From: Massilia agilis
GTDB taxonomy: Bacteria; Pseudomonadota; Gammaproteobacteria; Burkholderiales; Burkholderiaceae_D
Length of the DNA stretch: 64,000 nt
Assembly: GCF_024756255.1 (NCBI RefSeq)
Contig: NZ_JANUHB010000003.1
Span: 124,001 to 188,000, forward strand
Direction of reading: 5' to 3'
The notes below the pieces were generated by a model that saw only the letters and a list, made by a program, of their open reading frames with translations, was not told where the DNA came from and did no database searches. The first letter of the stretch is position 1. Each line of letters opens with the position of its first letter. Shown one piece after another: positions 16,347 through 26,042 of this stretch. Both the position numbers and the translations under genes were made by a program.

Positions 16347-17390
16347 TCAGGCCGCCGTCTCGAAGCCTTCGAGCACGTTGACCGTGTTGATGCCAAGTTC
16401 CGCGATCGCGCTGCCGCCCTCCATCATGAAGGCCGTCGGCAGCCCGAGGTGGGCGATGCGTTCGCCGATGCGCAGGAAGTCGCTCGTGGACAGCGCCACG
16501 CGCGAGGCCGGGTCGCCGGCGAAGCCGTCCACCCCGAGCGAGACGACCAGCGCATCCGCCCCGTATGCATTGATCTTGATGCAGGCCGTCTCCAGCGCCG
16601 CGAACCACTGCGCGGCGGAAGCGCCGGCCGGCAGCGGCACGTTCATGTTGAAGCCCAGCCCCTCGCCTTCGCCGGTTTCGTCCGCATGCCCCAGGTAGAA
16701 CGGGTATTCGGTGCACGGGTCGCCGTGGACCGACACGAACAGCACGTCGCTGCGGTGGTAGAAGATGCTTTGGGTGCCGTTGCCGTGGTGGTAGTCGATG
16801 TCGAGGATCGCCACGCGCGCCGCGCCATCGTCCAGCAGGTGCTGGGCCGCCAGCGCGGCGTTGTTCAGGAAGCAGTAGCCGCCGAAGAAATCGGCGCCGG
16901 CATGGTGGCCGGGCGGGCGCGTGAGCGCGAACGTGGAGCGCTCGCCCAGGCGCAGCGCGTGCGCGGCGTTGACCGCGCAGTCGGCCCCGGTCTTGGCCGC
17001 GATCCAGGTGCCGGCGGACAGCGGCGTGCCGCTGTCCATCGAGTACAGGCCCAGGCGGGCGCAAAAATTGTCGGGCTCGATGTCGTCGCGCAGCGTGCGC
17101 ACCGGCCAGACGGCGGGAAAGGCGTCCTTGTCGGCGTTGGCCGGGTCCAGCGCGGTCCACTCGCTCCACGCATTGCGCAAAAAGTGCAGGTAGCGCGGCG
17201 TGTGGATGCGTTCGAGCGAGACCAGCGGCACGCCGTGCGGCGTGACGATGCGGCCAAGGCCGCGCCGCTCGAATTCGGCCAGCACCAGGCTGGCCCGCTC
17301 GGGCTTCTCCGAACACGGCACCAGCTCGCCCCGGTAAATTTCCAGGCGTGGCCGGTGCTGGGCGTGGTGTTCGTTGAAAAAGGTGAGCAA
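16347..17390 (-). CDS. Histone deacetylase/acetylpolyamine amidohydrolase-family protein
   Basis: The 347-residue protein is a class II-type zinc deacetylase. Catalytic features are LTRPPGHHAGADFFGGYCFLNN (His-His pair, about residues 155-175) and AILDIDYHHGNGTQ (zinc-binding Asp and His). A late SLGVDGFAGDPAS segment supplies the third zinc ligand. This subgroup acts on acetylpolyamines or other small acetyl compounds in bacteria; the substrate here is not known. It follows gshA by 18 bp and precedes the GNAT gene by 13 bp on the same strand, suggesting one transcript. Confidence 0.9.
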   Translation of the reverse strand: MLTFFNEHHAQHRPRLEIYRGELVPCSEKPERASLVLAEFERRGLGRIVTPHGVPLVSLERIHTPRYLHFLRNAWSEWTALDPANADKDAFPAVWPVRTLRDDIEPDNFCARLGLYSMDSGTPLSAGTWIAAKTGADCAVNAAHALRLGERSTFALTRPPGHHAGADFFGGYCFLNNAALAAQHLLDDGAARVAILDIDYHHGNGTQSIFYHRSDVLFVSVHGDPCTEYPFYLGHADETGEGEGLGFNMNVPLPAGASAAQWFAALETACIKINAYGADALVVSLGVDGFAGDPASRVALSTSDFLRIGERIAHLGLPTAFMMEGGSAIAELGINTVNVLEGFETAA

Positions 17391-17408
17391 GTCATCCTCG
17401 CGGCGTGG

Positions 17409-18998
17409 TTATTCGCCGCATAGTGTACTGCTGTTGTATTTGGCGACAAAGTCGTCGAAGGTGCCGGTGTCGGACTGCTCGATGACCGCCTGCTCCGCCA
17501 GCGAGCTTCCCGCCATCTCGAGGAACATCGCTTCCTCGGCCGGCATCAGGCCCGCCTCGCGGAAGTAGGCCGCGTGCAGCTGGCTTTGCTGCAGGCCGAA
17601 CTTGTTGGCCGAGCCGAGCGCGCGCACTTCGTCCAGCACGCGTGCCGACGGCGTCTTGGACGGGTCCTCGACCTTGGCCTTCTGCACGGCCAGCGAGGCC
17701 TCGTGCACCGGCTCGTCGAACTGGGTGTCGAGCAGCTTGGCCACCGGGCGGATGCGTTCGATCAGTTCCATCGCCCATTCCACCAGCGGCACTTCCTTGC
17801 CGTCCTTGGTCAGCGTCAGGCCCGGCTTGCGGCCTTCCTTGACCGTGCGCGCGAAATTGGACGCGTGGACCTGCCCGTCGGCCGCGCTGATGAAGGGGCT
17901 CTCTTCGAGCGCGCAGAACAGCAGGAAGGCGTCGAGGAAGCGGCCGGCCTCCAGCGAGATGCCGACCGGCTCGAACGGATCGACGTCCATGCAGCGCACC
18001 TCGATGTACTGCACCCCGCGGCGGCACAGCGCCTGCACCGGGCGCTCGCCGGTGCGGATCACGCGCTTGGGACGGATCGTCGAATAGTATTCGTTCTCGA
18101 TCTGCAGCACGTTGGTGGACAGCTGGATCCACTCGCCGTCCTTCTTGGTGCCGAGCGCCGCGTACGGCTCGTACGGGCGGTTGACCGCGTCCATCAGCGA
18201 GGTGACGTAGCTTTCGAGGCTGTTTTCGTGCGGGCGCAGGCCGGACTGGGCGTCGTTCTGGTAGCCCAGGTCGCTCATGCGCAGGCTGGTGGCGTACGGC
18301 AGGTACAGGGTGTCGTCCGACAGCGACTCGAGGTTGTGCGGGCGGTCGCGCAGGAAGCTCTTGTTCAGCACCGGCGAGGCGCCGAACAGATACATCAGCA
18401 GCCAGCTGTGGCGGCGGAAGTTGCGGATCGTCGCGATGTAGCTCTCGGACTGGAAGTCGCGCAGCGCCGAGCGCCGCTCTTCCATCACGCCTTCGTTCAC
18501 CGCCAGCACCTGCCACAGCTTCTCGGGCAGCGAATAGTTGTAGTGGATGCCGGCGATGCACTGCATCGCCTTCCCGTAGCGCAGGGCCAGGCCGCGCCGG
18601 TACACGTGCTTGAGCATGCCGATGTGCGACTTGCCGTACCAGGCGATCTCGATGTCGCTGTCCGGCGGCAGCTCGCACGGCATCGACTGGCTCCACAGCA
18701 GCTCGCCGCCCAGCCGCGCATACGCGAAGCGGTGGATCGTGTCGAGCCGGTGCAGGGTCAGTGCGATGTCGTGCTCGGCCGGCGTGATGAACTCGAGCAG
18801 CGCCTCGGCATAGTCGGTGGTGATCTGCGGATGCGTCAGCGCCGATCCGAGTGCGACCGGATGCGGGGTGTGCGCCAGGTGGCCGTGCTGGTCGACGCGC
18901 AACGTCTCGCGTTCGATGCCGCGCAGGCCCTGGCCCAGCAGGGAGCGGTGTGCATCGTCGTCAAGCAGGGCCAGGCGGCGGGTCAGTTGGTTCGACAC
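17409..18998 (-). CDS. gshA: Glutamate-cysteine ligase (GshA, proteobacterial type)
   Basis: The 529-residue enzyme joins glutamate and cysteine, the first and limiting step of glutathione synthesis in the cytoplasm. It matches the E. coli-type family in length and motifs: [15 protein letters not shown] near residue 25, [16 protein letters not shown] near 60-75, [12 protein letters not shown], and [22 protein letters not shown] in the core. The residues of the ATP/Mg site (GIERET, YxEALLE) are intact. It has its own upstream spacer and probably heads the gshA-deacetylase-GNAT run. gshB is not in the window. Confidence 0.96.
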   Translation of the reverse strand: MSNQLTRRLALLDDDAHRSLLGQGLRGIERETLRVDQHGHLAHTPHPVALGSALTHPQITTDYAEALLEFITPAEHDIALTLHRLDTIHRFAYARLGGELLWSQSMPCELPPDSDIEIAWYGKSHIGMLKHVYRRGLALRYGKAMQCIAGIHYNYSLPEKLWQVLAVNEGVMEERRSALRDFQSESYIATIRNFRRHSWLLMYLFGASPVLNKSFLRDRPHNLESLSDDTLYLPYATSLRMSDLGYQNDAQSGLRPHENSLESYVTSLMDAVNRPYEPYAALGTKKDGEWIQLSTNVLQIENEYYSTIRPKRVIRTGERPVQALCRRGVQYIEVRCMDVDPFEPVGISLEAGRFLDAFLLFCALEESPFISAADGQVHASNFARTVKEGRKPGLTLTKDGKEVPLVEWAMELIERIRPVAKLLDTQFDEPVHEASLAVQKAKVEDPSKTPSARVLDEVRALGSANKFGLQQSQLHAAYFREAGLMPAEEAMFLEMAGSSLAEQAVIEQSDTGTFDDFVAKYNSSTLCGE

Positions 18999-19100
18999 GG
19001 GATGTTTCCTTTCTTTTACTGCCTAATCAGTGGCGCCAAGAGTAACCGAAAATCGCCGGCCGCGTCGGGCACCCCTCAAGTTCACAATCTTGACAAAATG

Positions 19101-20885
19101 TCAGCTTGGTGGATGGGCTGGCGCCGGCTTCGGCGCCTCGACCTTGGGCGCGCTCTCCTGGCCGATCCAGCGCTCGATTTCGCGCTCGAGCACCGCCAGC
19201 GGCAGCGGGCCGTTGTCGATCACCGCGTTGTGGAAGCGCTTCAGGTCAAAGCGCGGACCCAGCGCCGCCTGGGCCTTCTCGCGCAGGGCCAGGATGCGCA
19301 GCTGGCCGATCTTGTAGCCCAGCGCCTGCCCCGGCTGGGCGATGTAGCGGTCCACCTCGGCCTCGTTGTCGGCCGGCGGGTTGGCGGTGTTCGCGTTCAT
19401 GTAGTCGATCGCCTGCTGGCGCGACCAGCCCAGCGCATGGATGCCGGTGTCCACCACCAGCCGCACCGCGCGAAACAATTCGTCGTTCAGGTGGCCGAAG
19501 CTGGAGAACGGGTCCTTGTACAGGCCCAGTTGCGGGCCCAGGCTCTCCGCATACAGCGCCCAGCCTTCGCCGAAGGCCACGTACCAGCCGTAGCGGCGAA
19601 ACGCGGGCAGGCCCTCGATCTCGTGCGCGCGCGCGACCTGCACGTGGTGGCCCGGCACGCCTTCGTGCAGGGTGAGGGTGTCCACCTCCCACATCGGCCG
19701 CGTGTTCAGGCGCGAGGTGTTCACCACCAGCGCCGCCACCCGCCCGGGGCCGCCGGCCTCGTAGTAGGCGCCCGGCTGCTGCTCGGCCCCGGCGCCCTGG
19801 ATCGGCTTGACCACGATATCTTCCTTGGGCACGGTGGCGAACAGGTCGGGCAGGCGCGCCTCGGCGCGTTCGAGCGTGCGCCGGTAGCGCGCCAGCAGCG
19901 CCTCGGGCTCAACGTAGAACAAGCGCGCGTCGCTGCGCGCGAATGCGGCAAACTGTTCGAAGGTGCCCTTGAAGCCGGTGCGCGGGATCGCCGCCACGAT
20001 CTCGCCGCGCAGGCGCGCCACTTCCTTCAGGCCGAGCGCGTTGATCTCGGCGGGGCTCATGTTGGTCGTGGTCGCGCCACGCACAAGGAAGGCATACCAC
20101 GCCGCGCCGCCCGGCAGGCTGGATGCGGCGATCGCGTCGCGCGCGGCCGGCAGGTACTCGGTGCGCACGAAGTCCTCCAGCCTTTGCAGCGCGGGCGCGG
20201 CGCTGTCGGCCAGGGCGGCGTTGCCGCTCGCGGCCAGCTGCTCGCGCACGTCCTTGTCGATCGTGGCCGGCAGCGCGCGCAGTGGGGCGCCCAGCGGGCC
20301 GTCGGCCAGGTGCTCGCGCATCGCGCGCAGCAGCGCGGGCAGCGGCTGCATCACGACCTTGGGCGCGACCCAGCCGTTGCGCATCCCGTAGCGCATCTGC
20401 TCGATCAGGCCGTCCACGTAGCGCGGCAGCGCCTGCAGGCGCGCGATGTAGTTGCGATAGTCGTCCTCGTCCGCGAACTGCATTTGCGCGACCAGTTGCG
20501 GCAGGCGGATGTGCAGGCCGTTCTGCGCCGTGATGGGGTAGGGATCGAACGGGTAGAAGGCGGCGGCGGCGAGCTTGCGCTCCTTGTCGTCCAGGAACAG
20601 GTCGTAGGAGATGCGGTCCTGGCCGGCGAGCTGGTCGCGGTCGATGGCCTTGATCGCGTCGAACATGCGGTGCTCGTGCTCGGTGGCCGCGCGCAGGCCA
20701 TTTAACGAGGTGTCGGCGAGCTTGTCGTCGAAGCGGTGCTCGCCGATGCCCGTGGCCAGCTCGGGCTGGTGGCGCAGGCGCCATTGCCAGTCGCGCTCGA
20801 ACAGCGCGTGCGCCTGGTCCGCCACGCTGTCGGCGGCTGCCGCAAGCGGTGCGTAGATGGCGAGGATGGCAAACAGTCTGCGCAT
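19101..20885 (-). CDS. DUF885-family predicted zinc peptidase, exported
   Basis: The 594-residue protein has an N-terminal signal peptide (LFAILAIYAPLAAAA) and a DUF885 body. The family's presumed zinc site is present as TLHEGVPGHHVQVARAHE, about residue 400. DUF885 proteins are predicted gluzincin-like metallopeptidases of the envelope, but few have been tested. The ATG at 20885 is chosen because the signal peptide begins there; a longer frame reaching 21407 is antisense read-through of prmC. A Pro/Ala-rich tail ends the protein. It is separated from prmC by 124 bp and may be transcribed on its own. Confidence 0.88.
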   Translation of the reverse strand: MRRLFAILAIYAPLAAAADSVADQAHALFERDWQWRLRHQPELATGIGEHRFDDKLADTSLNGLRAATEHEHRMFDAIKAIDRDQLAGQDRISYDLFLDDKERKLAAAAFYPFDPYPITAQNGLHIRLPQLVAQMQFADEDDYRNYIARLQALPRYVDGLIEQMRYGMRNGWVAPKVVMQPLPALLRAMREHLADGPLGAPLRALPATIDKDVREQLAASGNAALADSAAPALQRLEDFVRTEYLPAARDAIAASSLPGGAAWYAFLVRGATTTNMSPAEINALGLKEVARLRGEIVAAIPRTGFKGTFEQFAAFARSDARLFYVEPEALLARYRRTLERAEARLPDLFATVPKEDIVVKPIQGAGAEQQPGAYYEAGGPGRVAALVVNTSRLNTRPMWEVDTLTLHEGVPGHHVQVARAHEIEGLPAFRRYGWYVAFGEGWALYAESLGPQLGLYKDPFSSFGHLNDELFRAVRLVVDTGIHALGWSRQQAIDYMNANTANPPADNEAEVDRYIAQPGQALGYKIGQLRILALREKAQAALGPRFDLKRFHNAVIDNGPLPLAVLEREIERWIGQESAPKVEAPKPAPAHPPS

Positions 20886-21009
20886 GCGATGGGTCTGGGC
20901 GTGGATCGGGAAGTTTATCAAAGGCGCAATTTCGGGCGCGCAGGGGAGAGCGGCCAGGCAGGTCGTCCTGGCGCTTGCCCCGGCGGCGCGACGGGATGCG
21001 GGCTGGCTG

Positions 21010-21840
21010 TTATGCGTTACGGGTAGCGAGCCTGCCGCCGCTGACGCGCTCGATGCCGGCCAGGTCGCGCCAGCTTTGCACATCCGCATAGCCCTGCGCC
21101 TCCAGCAGCGCGCGCACCTGCGCCGCCTGGTCGTAGCCATGCTCGAGCAGCAGCCAGCCGTTTGGCGCCAGGTGCCCGCCCGCGCCGCCGATGATGATGC
21201 GCAGCGCCGCCAGCCCGTCCGCATGGTCGGTGAGCGCCATGTTCGGCTCGAAGCGCAGGTCGCCGCGCGACAGGTGCTCGTCGCCCGAGGCGATGTAGGG
21301 CGGGTTGGACGCGATGACGTCGAAGGTTTCGGCACCCAGGTTCGAGAACCAGTCGCTGCGCAGGAAGCGCACCGCGGCCCCGTGCGCGTTGGCGTTGGCG
21401 CGCGCAACGTCCAGCGCCGCGCCGGAGTAGTCGAGCGCGGTCACGGCGGCGTCTGGCCGCGTGTGTGCGACCGACACGGCGATCGCGCCGCTGCCGGTGC
21501 CCATGTCGAGCAGGCGGCCCTGTTGCGGCAGGCGTTCCAGAGCCAGTTCAACCAGCAGTTCGGTGTCGGGGCGCGGAATGAGCACCGAATCGTTGACCGC
21601 GAAATCGAGCCCGTAGAATTCGCGGCGGCCCACGATGTAGGCGATCGGCTCGCCGAACTTGCGGCGCTCGACCAGGGTGGCCAGCTGCGCGGCCTCCTCG
21701 GCCGTGAGCGCGCGGTCGGACTGCGTGACCAGCCCCACGCGCGACAGGCCCAGCGCATGGCACAGCAAAATGCGGTTCTCGAGCGGGTCGAGCGGCAGCG
21801 CCGACTGCAGCGCGCCGATGGTAACGCCAGCGGTAATCAT
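21010..21840 (-). CDS. prmC: Release factor glutamine methyltransferase PrmC
   Basis: The 276-residue enzyme methylates the Gln of the GGQ motif in release factors RF1 and RF2. It has the usual N-terminal helical domain, then the SAM-binding Rossmann motif DMGTGSGAIAVS (near residue 115) and the catalytic ASNPPYIAS motif (near 180). The ATG overlaps the dsbB stop by 4 bp, so the genes are coupled. In many relatives prmC directly follows prfA; here dsbB and a repeat lie between them. The alternative name is HemK. Confidence 0.95.
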   Translation of the reverse strand: MITAGVTIGALQSALPLDPLENRILLCHALGLSRVGLVTQSDRALTAEEAAQLATLVERRKFGEPIAYIVGRREFYGLDFAVNDSVLIPRPDTELLVELALERLPQQGRLLDMGTGSGAIAVSVAHTRPDAAVTALDYSGAALDVARANANAHGAAVRFLRSDWFSNLGAETFDVIASNPPYIASGDEHLSRGDLRFEPNMALTDHADGLAALRIIIGGAGGHLAPNGWLLLEHGYDQAAQVRALLEAQGYADVQSWRDLAGIERVSGGRLATRNA

Positions 21841-22307
21841 CGTTTGCCGCGCACCAGCAGCCATGCCAGCGACACCGCCAGGATGGCGAACCACACCGCC
21901 GACCATGCCGGGATCGAGAGCCCGAACAGGGTATCGCGCGCGTCCTCGCACAGGCCGTCGGCGTGGAACATCCACGGCATCGCGGTGGCGGTCGGGATCT
22001 TGTTCAGCATGGTTTCCATCGGGTCGATGCCGCACGAGAAACCGGGGTGGGCCAGCACGTACAGGTGCTTGCCCACCACGCCCAGCCCGCCCAGCGCGCC
22101 CAGCAGGCCCAGGCCCGCACCCACCTTCGGCTGGCCCATGGCGGCGCCCAGCAGGCAGCACAGCGCAATGGCCAGGTACAGGTAGCGCTGGATCACGCAC
22201 AGCGGGCAGGGCATCATGTTCTGCACATGCTGCAGGTACAGGGCGGCGCCGACCAGCGCGAAACAGGCGGCGGCGATGGCGTAGAGGACGTTCTTGGACG
22301 TGGTCAT
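21837..22307 (-). CDS. dsbB: Disulfide bond formation protein DsbB
   Basis: The 156-residue inner-membrane protein re-oxidises DsbA and passes electrons to quinone. Four hydrophobic segments are visible (about 8-26, 42-60, 64-82 and 132-152). The two redox pairs are present: CPLC at C34/C37 in the first periplasmic loop and C92/C120 in the second. I use the ATG at 22307; an ATG seven codons upstream is also possible, and neither has a strong ribosome site. The stop overlaps the prmC start by 4 bp. Insertion between prfA and prmC is unusual. Confidence 0.94.
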   Translation of the reverse strand: MTTSKNVLYAIAAACFALVGAALYLQHVQNMMPCPLCVIQRYLYLAIALCCLLGAAMGQPKVGAGLGLLGALGGLGVVGKHLYVLAHPGFSCGIDPMETMLNKIPTATAMPWMFHADGLCEDARDTLFGLSIPAWSAVWFAILAVSLAWLLVRGKR

Positions 22308-22401
22308 TCGTATAGGTTGGGGCTGCAAAAAAGATGGGGCATTGTCGCATAAAGCGGCATGCCCCTTCCTTGATTTCGGCTTTGCAATTCGTGATGGGTT
22401 T

Positions 22402-22486
22402 CGTAGGGTGGGCGGGTCTCCCGCCCACGCGTTCGACTAACGCAAGAGCTGGTTGAACGCGTGGGCAGGATCTGCCCACCCTACGC
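22402..22486. repeat. GTAGGGTGGGC-family intergenic repeat, copy 2
   Basis: A full-length copy: CGTAGGGTGGGCGGGTCTCC at the left is answered by TCTGCCCACCCTACG at the right, with CCCACGCGTTC and GAACGCGTGGGC forming a second inner stem. It fills most of the spacer between the dsbB and prfA genes and ends 4 bp before the prfA stop codon. Confidence 0.9.
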
Positions 22487-22489
22487 GAA

Positions 22490-23566
22490 TCAATCGCCCA
22501 GTGCTGCCAGCTGCTCGGCCTGGTGTTCCGACGCCAGCGCGTTAGTCAGCTCTTCCAGGTCGCCGTCCATGATCATGTCCAGCTTGTAGAGCGTGAGGTT
22601 GATGCGGTGGTCGGTCAGGCGCCCCTGCGGGAAGTTGTAGGTGCGGATGCGCTCGCTGCGGTCGCCCGAGCCGATCAGGCTCTTGCGCGTGGCCGCCTCG
22701 CGGCTCTGCTGTTCGCGCAGCTGCACGTCCTTGATGCGCGCGGCCAGCACCTTCATCGCCTGCGCCTTGTTCTTGTGCTGGCTGCGGTCGTCCTGGCATT
22801 CGACCACGATCCCCGTGGGCAGGTGGGTGATGCGCACCGCCGAGTCGGTCTTGTTGATGTGCTGGCCGCCGGCGCCCGAGGCGCGGAAGGTGTCGATGCG
22901 CAGGTCGGCCGGGTTGATGTTCACGTCCTCGACCTCGTCCGCCTCGGGCATCACCGCCACCGTGCAGGCCGAGGTGTGGATGCGGCCCTGGGTTTCGGTG
23001 GCCGGCACGCGCTGCACGCGGTGGCCGCCCGATTCGAACTTGAGCCTGGAGTAGGCGCCGTTGCCGACGATGCGCACAATCACTTCGCGGTAGCCGCCCA
23101 GGTCGGACGGCGACTCCGACACCATCTCGACCTGCCAGCGATTGCGCTCGGCAAAGCGGGTGTACATGCGCAAAAGGTCGCCCGCGAACAGCGCCGATTC
23201 GTCGCCGCCGGTGCCGGCGCGGATCTCGAGGAAGATGTTGCGCTCGTCGTTTTCGTCCTTCGGCAGCAGCATCTTCTGCAGCTCCAGGTCGAGTTCTCCC
23301 AGGCGCGCCCTGGCGGCCTCGATTTCGTCCTGCGCGAACTCTTTCATGTCCGGGTCTGCCAGCATCTCCTGCGCGGTGGCGATGTCGCCCTGGGCGTCCT
23401 GGTACTGGCGGTACAGCGCGACCAGCGGGCCAAGCTCGGCGTGCTCGCGCGTCATCTTGCGGTAGTTGTCCATGTTCGCCGTCGCGTTTTGTTGCGCCAG
23501 CAGTTCGTCCAGTTCGACTAGTCGGTTGGCCAGTTGGTCCAGCTTGGCCAGCATGGATGGTTTCAT
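22490..23566 (-). CDS. prfA: Peptide chain release factor 1
   Basis: The 358-residue factor releases finished proteins at UAA and UAG codons. The anticodon-like PxT element (PAT, residues 188-190) marks it as RF1 rather than RF2. The catalytic GGQ lies at residues 233-235 within [16 protein letters not shown]. The start MKPSM matches the conserved RF1 N-terminus; an upstream in-frame start at 23608 is not supported. It follows hemA by 87 bp on the same strand, the usual hemA-prfA order. Its modifying enzyme PrmC is encoded two genes downstream. Confidence 0.97.
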   Translation of the reverse strand: MKPSMLAKLDQLANRLVELDELLAQQNATANMDNYRKMTREHAELGPLVALYRQYQDAQGDIATAQEMLADPDMKEFAQDEIEAARARLGELDLELQKMLLPKDENDERNIFLEIRAGTGGDESALFAGDLLRMYTRFAERNRWQVEMVSESPSDLGGYREVIVRIVGNGAYSRLKFESGGHRVQRVPATETQGRIHTSACTVAVMPEADEVEDVNINPADLRIDTFRASGAGGQHINKTDSAVRITHLPTGIVVECQDDRSQHKNKAQAMKVLAARIKDVQLREQQSREAATRKSLIGSGDRSERIRTYNFPQGRLTDHRINLTLYKLDMIMDGDLEELTNALASEHQAEQLAALGD

Positions 23567-23653
23567 CGGGTATCTCGGTAACGTGGTTCGGGCCGCAGGG
23601 CGCGGCAACGCGGCGCGCCGCGGCAGGGGCGGCGCGAGAGAAGGGGAGGGCCG

Positions 23654-24928
23654 CTAACGGCGGCCGCGGAACAGCTGCGGCAGCAGGCTGGCCAGGCGCG
23701 CGCGCTCGTCGCCCTGGGCGCGGTGCAGCGCCTGCTGCGGGCCGTGCAGGAACTTGGCGGTCAGGCCGCGCGAGAGCGCTTCGAGCACGGCTTCGGGATC
23801 CTCGCCCTTGGCCAGCAGCTTGCGCGCGCGTTCCAGCTCGGCCAGGCGCAGCTCTTCGCTGGACTCGTGCAGGTCGCGGATCACCGGCACCACGGCGCGG
23901 TCGCCAATCCAGTGCATGAACGACTGCACGCGCGTTTCGATGATGGCCTCGGCTTGGGCGACCGCGGCCTGGCGGCTTTCGATGCCGGTCTGGACCACCT
24001 GCGCGAGGTCATCCACGGTGTACAGGAACACGTCGTCCAGTCCGCCGACTTCGGGCTCGATATCGCGCGGCACGGCCAGGTCCACCATGAACACCGGGCG
24101 GCGGCGGCGTGCCTTGATGGCGCGCTCGACCAGGCCCTTGCCGATCAGCGGCAGGGTGGAGGCAGTGCACGAGATGACGATGTCGAACTGGGACAGGCGC
24201 TCCGGCAGGTCGGCCAGCTTGATCGCCTGGCCATTGAAGCGCGCCGCCAGCGCCTCGCCGCGCTCCATGGTGCGGTTGGCGATGGTGATGCTTTTCGGGT
24301 TCTGGGCCGCGAAGTGGGTGGCGCACAGCTCGATCATTTCGCCGGCGCCGATGAACAGCACGTTCTGCTCGCCGATGCGGTCGAAGATGCGCTGCGACAG
24401 GCGCACCGCGGCCGCCGCCATCGACACGCTGTGCGCGCCGATCTCGGTGGTGCTGCGCACTTCCTTGGCCACGGCAAAGCTGCGCTGGAACAGCTGGTGC
24501 AGGTAGGTGCCCAGGCCGCCGGCTTCCTCGGCCGCGCGCACCGCATCCTTCATCTGGCCCAGGATCTGCGGTTCGCCCAGCACCATCGAGTCCAGGCCCG
24601 AGGCGACGCGGAAGGCGTGGCGCACGGCGTCGTCCTGCGGCAGCAGGTACAGGTGCGGGCGCAGCTCGGCGTGGTTCAGCGCGTGGTAGTGGGCCAGGAA
24701 ATGGGCCGAGGCGTCCAGCGGGTTGGGGGCGCCGCTGGCGGCGTACATCTCGGTGCGGTTGCAGGTGGACAGCAGGGCCGCTTCGTCGCTGCCCTTGTCG
24801 TTGTAGCGCGCAAACCAGGCGCGCGCCGCGCGCACCGCTTCGCCGAGCTGCTCAGGCCCCAGCGCCAGTTGCTCGCGCAGCGAGACCGGTGCTGTGTTGT
24901 GATTGAGGCCGACGGCAAGAAGTTGCAT
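23654..24928 (-). CDS. hemA: Glutamyl-tRNA reductase
   Basis: The 424-residue enzyme reduces glutamyl-tRNA to glutamate-1-semialdehyde, the first committed step of haem synthesis by the C5 route. The catalytic Cys is C56 in [12 protein letters not shown]. The NADPH-binding domain has [17 protein letters not shown] near residue 190, and a C-terminal dimerisation helix follows. [14 protein letters not shown] is the standard start. It is first of the hemA-prfA pair; a 57-bp spacer separates it from the response regulator gene upstream on the same strand. Confidence 0.97.
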   Translation of the reverse strand: MQLLAVGLNHNTAPVSLREQLALGPEQLGEAVRAARAWFARYNDKGSDEAALLSTCNRTEMYAASGAPNPLDASAHFLAHYHALNHAELRPHLYLLPQDDAVRHAFRVASGLDSMVLGEPQILGQMKDAVRAAEEAGGLGTYLHQLFQRSFAVAKEVRSTTEIGAHSVSMAAAAVRLSQRIFDRIGEQNVLFIGAGEMIELCATHFAAQNPKSITIANRTMERGEALAARFNGQAIKLADLPERLSQFDIVISCTASTLPLIGKGLVERAIKARRRRPVFMVDLAVPRDIEPEVGGLDDVFLYTVDDLAQVVQTGIESRQAAVAQAEAIIETRVQSFMHWIGDRAVVPVIRDLHESSEELRLAELERARKLLAKGEDPEAVLEALSRGLTAKFLHGPQQALHRAQGDERARLASLLPQLFRGRR

Positions 24929-24985
24929 GCTGACTGGAACGAGGGCTGGCGGGTGGCGCCATTATACCCTGAGGCGGGCAGGGTT

Positions 24986-25675
24986 TCAGGCGCCCAGTTT
25001 TTCCAGCCGGTAGCCGTAGCTGTACACCGGCACCAGGCGGAAGCCGTTTTCTGGACGCAGTTGCAACTTGTTGCGCACGCGCGAGACGTGGGTATCCATG
25101 GTGCGCGAGGGCACCGCCGTTTCCCGCACCCAGACCGACTCGTGGATGTAGGCGCGCGACAGCGGACGGCCGATGTTGCGGAAAAACAGCAGCGCCAGGT
25201 AGAACTCCTTGTGCGTCACGTCGATCGGCGCGCCGTCCATCAGCAGCCGGCCCGGGCGGGTCTCGAACGTGTACGGGCCGAAGGTGAGCTGTTCCGAGCC
25301 GTTCTGCGACGGGTAGGCGCGGCGCAGCAGGGCCGAGACGCGCGCGGCCAGCTCGCCGCGGCGCAGCGGCTTGACCAGGTAGTCGTCGGCGCCGGCGGTC
25401 ATGCCTGCCACCATGTCATCCTCGGCCGAGGTATTGGCCAGGAACATGGTCGGGGTGTTGGCCGACAGTTTTTCTTTTGCGCGCCGCAGCACCTCGCTGC
25501 CCGGCATGTCCGGCACTTGCCAGTCCATGATCAAGAGGTCGGTACTGTCCTTGCGCAGTTGCCCCAGCAGTTCCTTGCCCGAGTCAAAGGTCTGGCACGA
25601 GTGCCCGGCCCCGGAAAGAACCTGGCAGATGGTGTCTGCCTGGCTGCGGTCGTTATCCAAGACGGCGATTCTCAT
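24986..25675 (-). CDS. OmpR/PhoB-family response regulator, no adjacent kinase
   Basis: The 229-residue protein has a receiver domain (residues 1-115) with phospho-acceptor D51 in LLIMDWQVPDMPG and Lys in DDYLVKPLRRGE. A C-terminal winged helix (about 130-225) shows TRPGRLLMDGAPIDVTHKEF and the recognition helix SRTMDTHVSRVRNKL. The first acidic residues read LDNDR, a mild variation of the usual DDD/DED. No histidine kinase lies nearby, so the partner is unknown. Two TGTAGGAG repeats and a palindrome lie 28-57 bp upstream of its start and are good candidates for autoregulation. Confidence 0.92.
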   Translation of the reverse strand: MRIAVLDNDRSQADTICQVLSGAGHSCQTFDSGKELLGQLRKDSTDLLIMDWQVPDMPGSEVLRRAKEKLSANTPTMFLANTSAEDDMVAGMTAGADDYLVKPLRRGELAARVSALLRRAYPSQNGSEQLTFGPYTFETRPGRLLMDGAPIDVTHKEFYLALLFFRNIGRPLSRAYIHESVWVRETAVPSRTMDTHVSRVRNKLQLRPENGFRLVPVYSYGYRLEKLGA

Positions 25676-26042
25676 AGTGCAATTCAGCTCGTTAAAGAGT
25701 CCTGTAGGAGTTAATGTAGGAGCAGTCCTACAAGGTTACACCGAATATAACAGACTTTTACAAAGATGTGCCATAACTGGACAAGAAAATTTCGTTTAGA
25801 AACAACGATTTCCCGTGTGCAATGGTCGGGAATTCGCGAAATCCCGTTGTAGGAATAGGATGGCAAATGTGTCTCGGGCGCTATGCAGGATGCTTATGCA
25901 GGACGGCAAACGGTTGTTTTCATTGGATAAAGCGGCATTTGTTCCATTACAACGAAGTTTGTCTTTGTGCAATCCAGATGGGTGTGCGCGGCATACAGCG
26001 CAAACGCGTTAAGCTTGGGCGTTGGCAGACTTCGCTTTGGAT
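25676..26042. other. AT-richer spacer between a minus-strand regulator and a plus-strand gene
   Basis: This 367-bp divergent spacer is clearly richer in A and T than its surroundings. It contains the TGTAGGAG repeats near the regulator, a third TGTAGGAA at 25848-25855, and no convincing protein-coding frame. Promoters for both flanking genes must lie here, but I could not define hexamers with confidence. Confidence 0.6.
25703..25732. promoter_or_regulatory. TGTAGGAG direct repeats and palindrome upstream of the response regulator
   Basis: TGTAGGAG occurs at 25703-25710 and 25715-25722, spaced 12 bp start to start. The second copy also forms TGTAGGA-GCAG-TCCTACA with 25726-25732. OmpR-type regulators commonly bind direct repeats about 11 bp apart, so this may be the site of the adjacent regulator. 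That link is inference. Confidence 0.5.
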
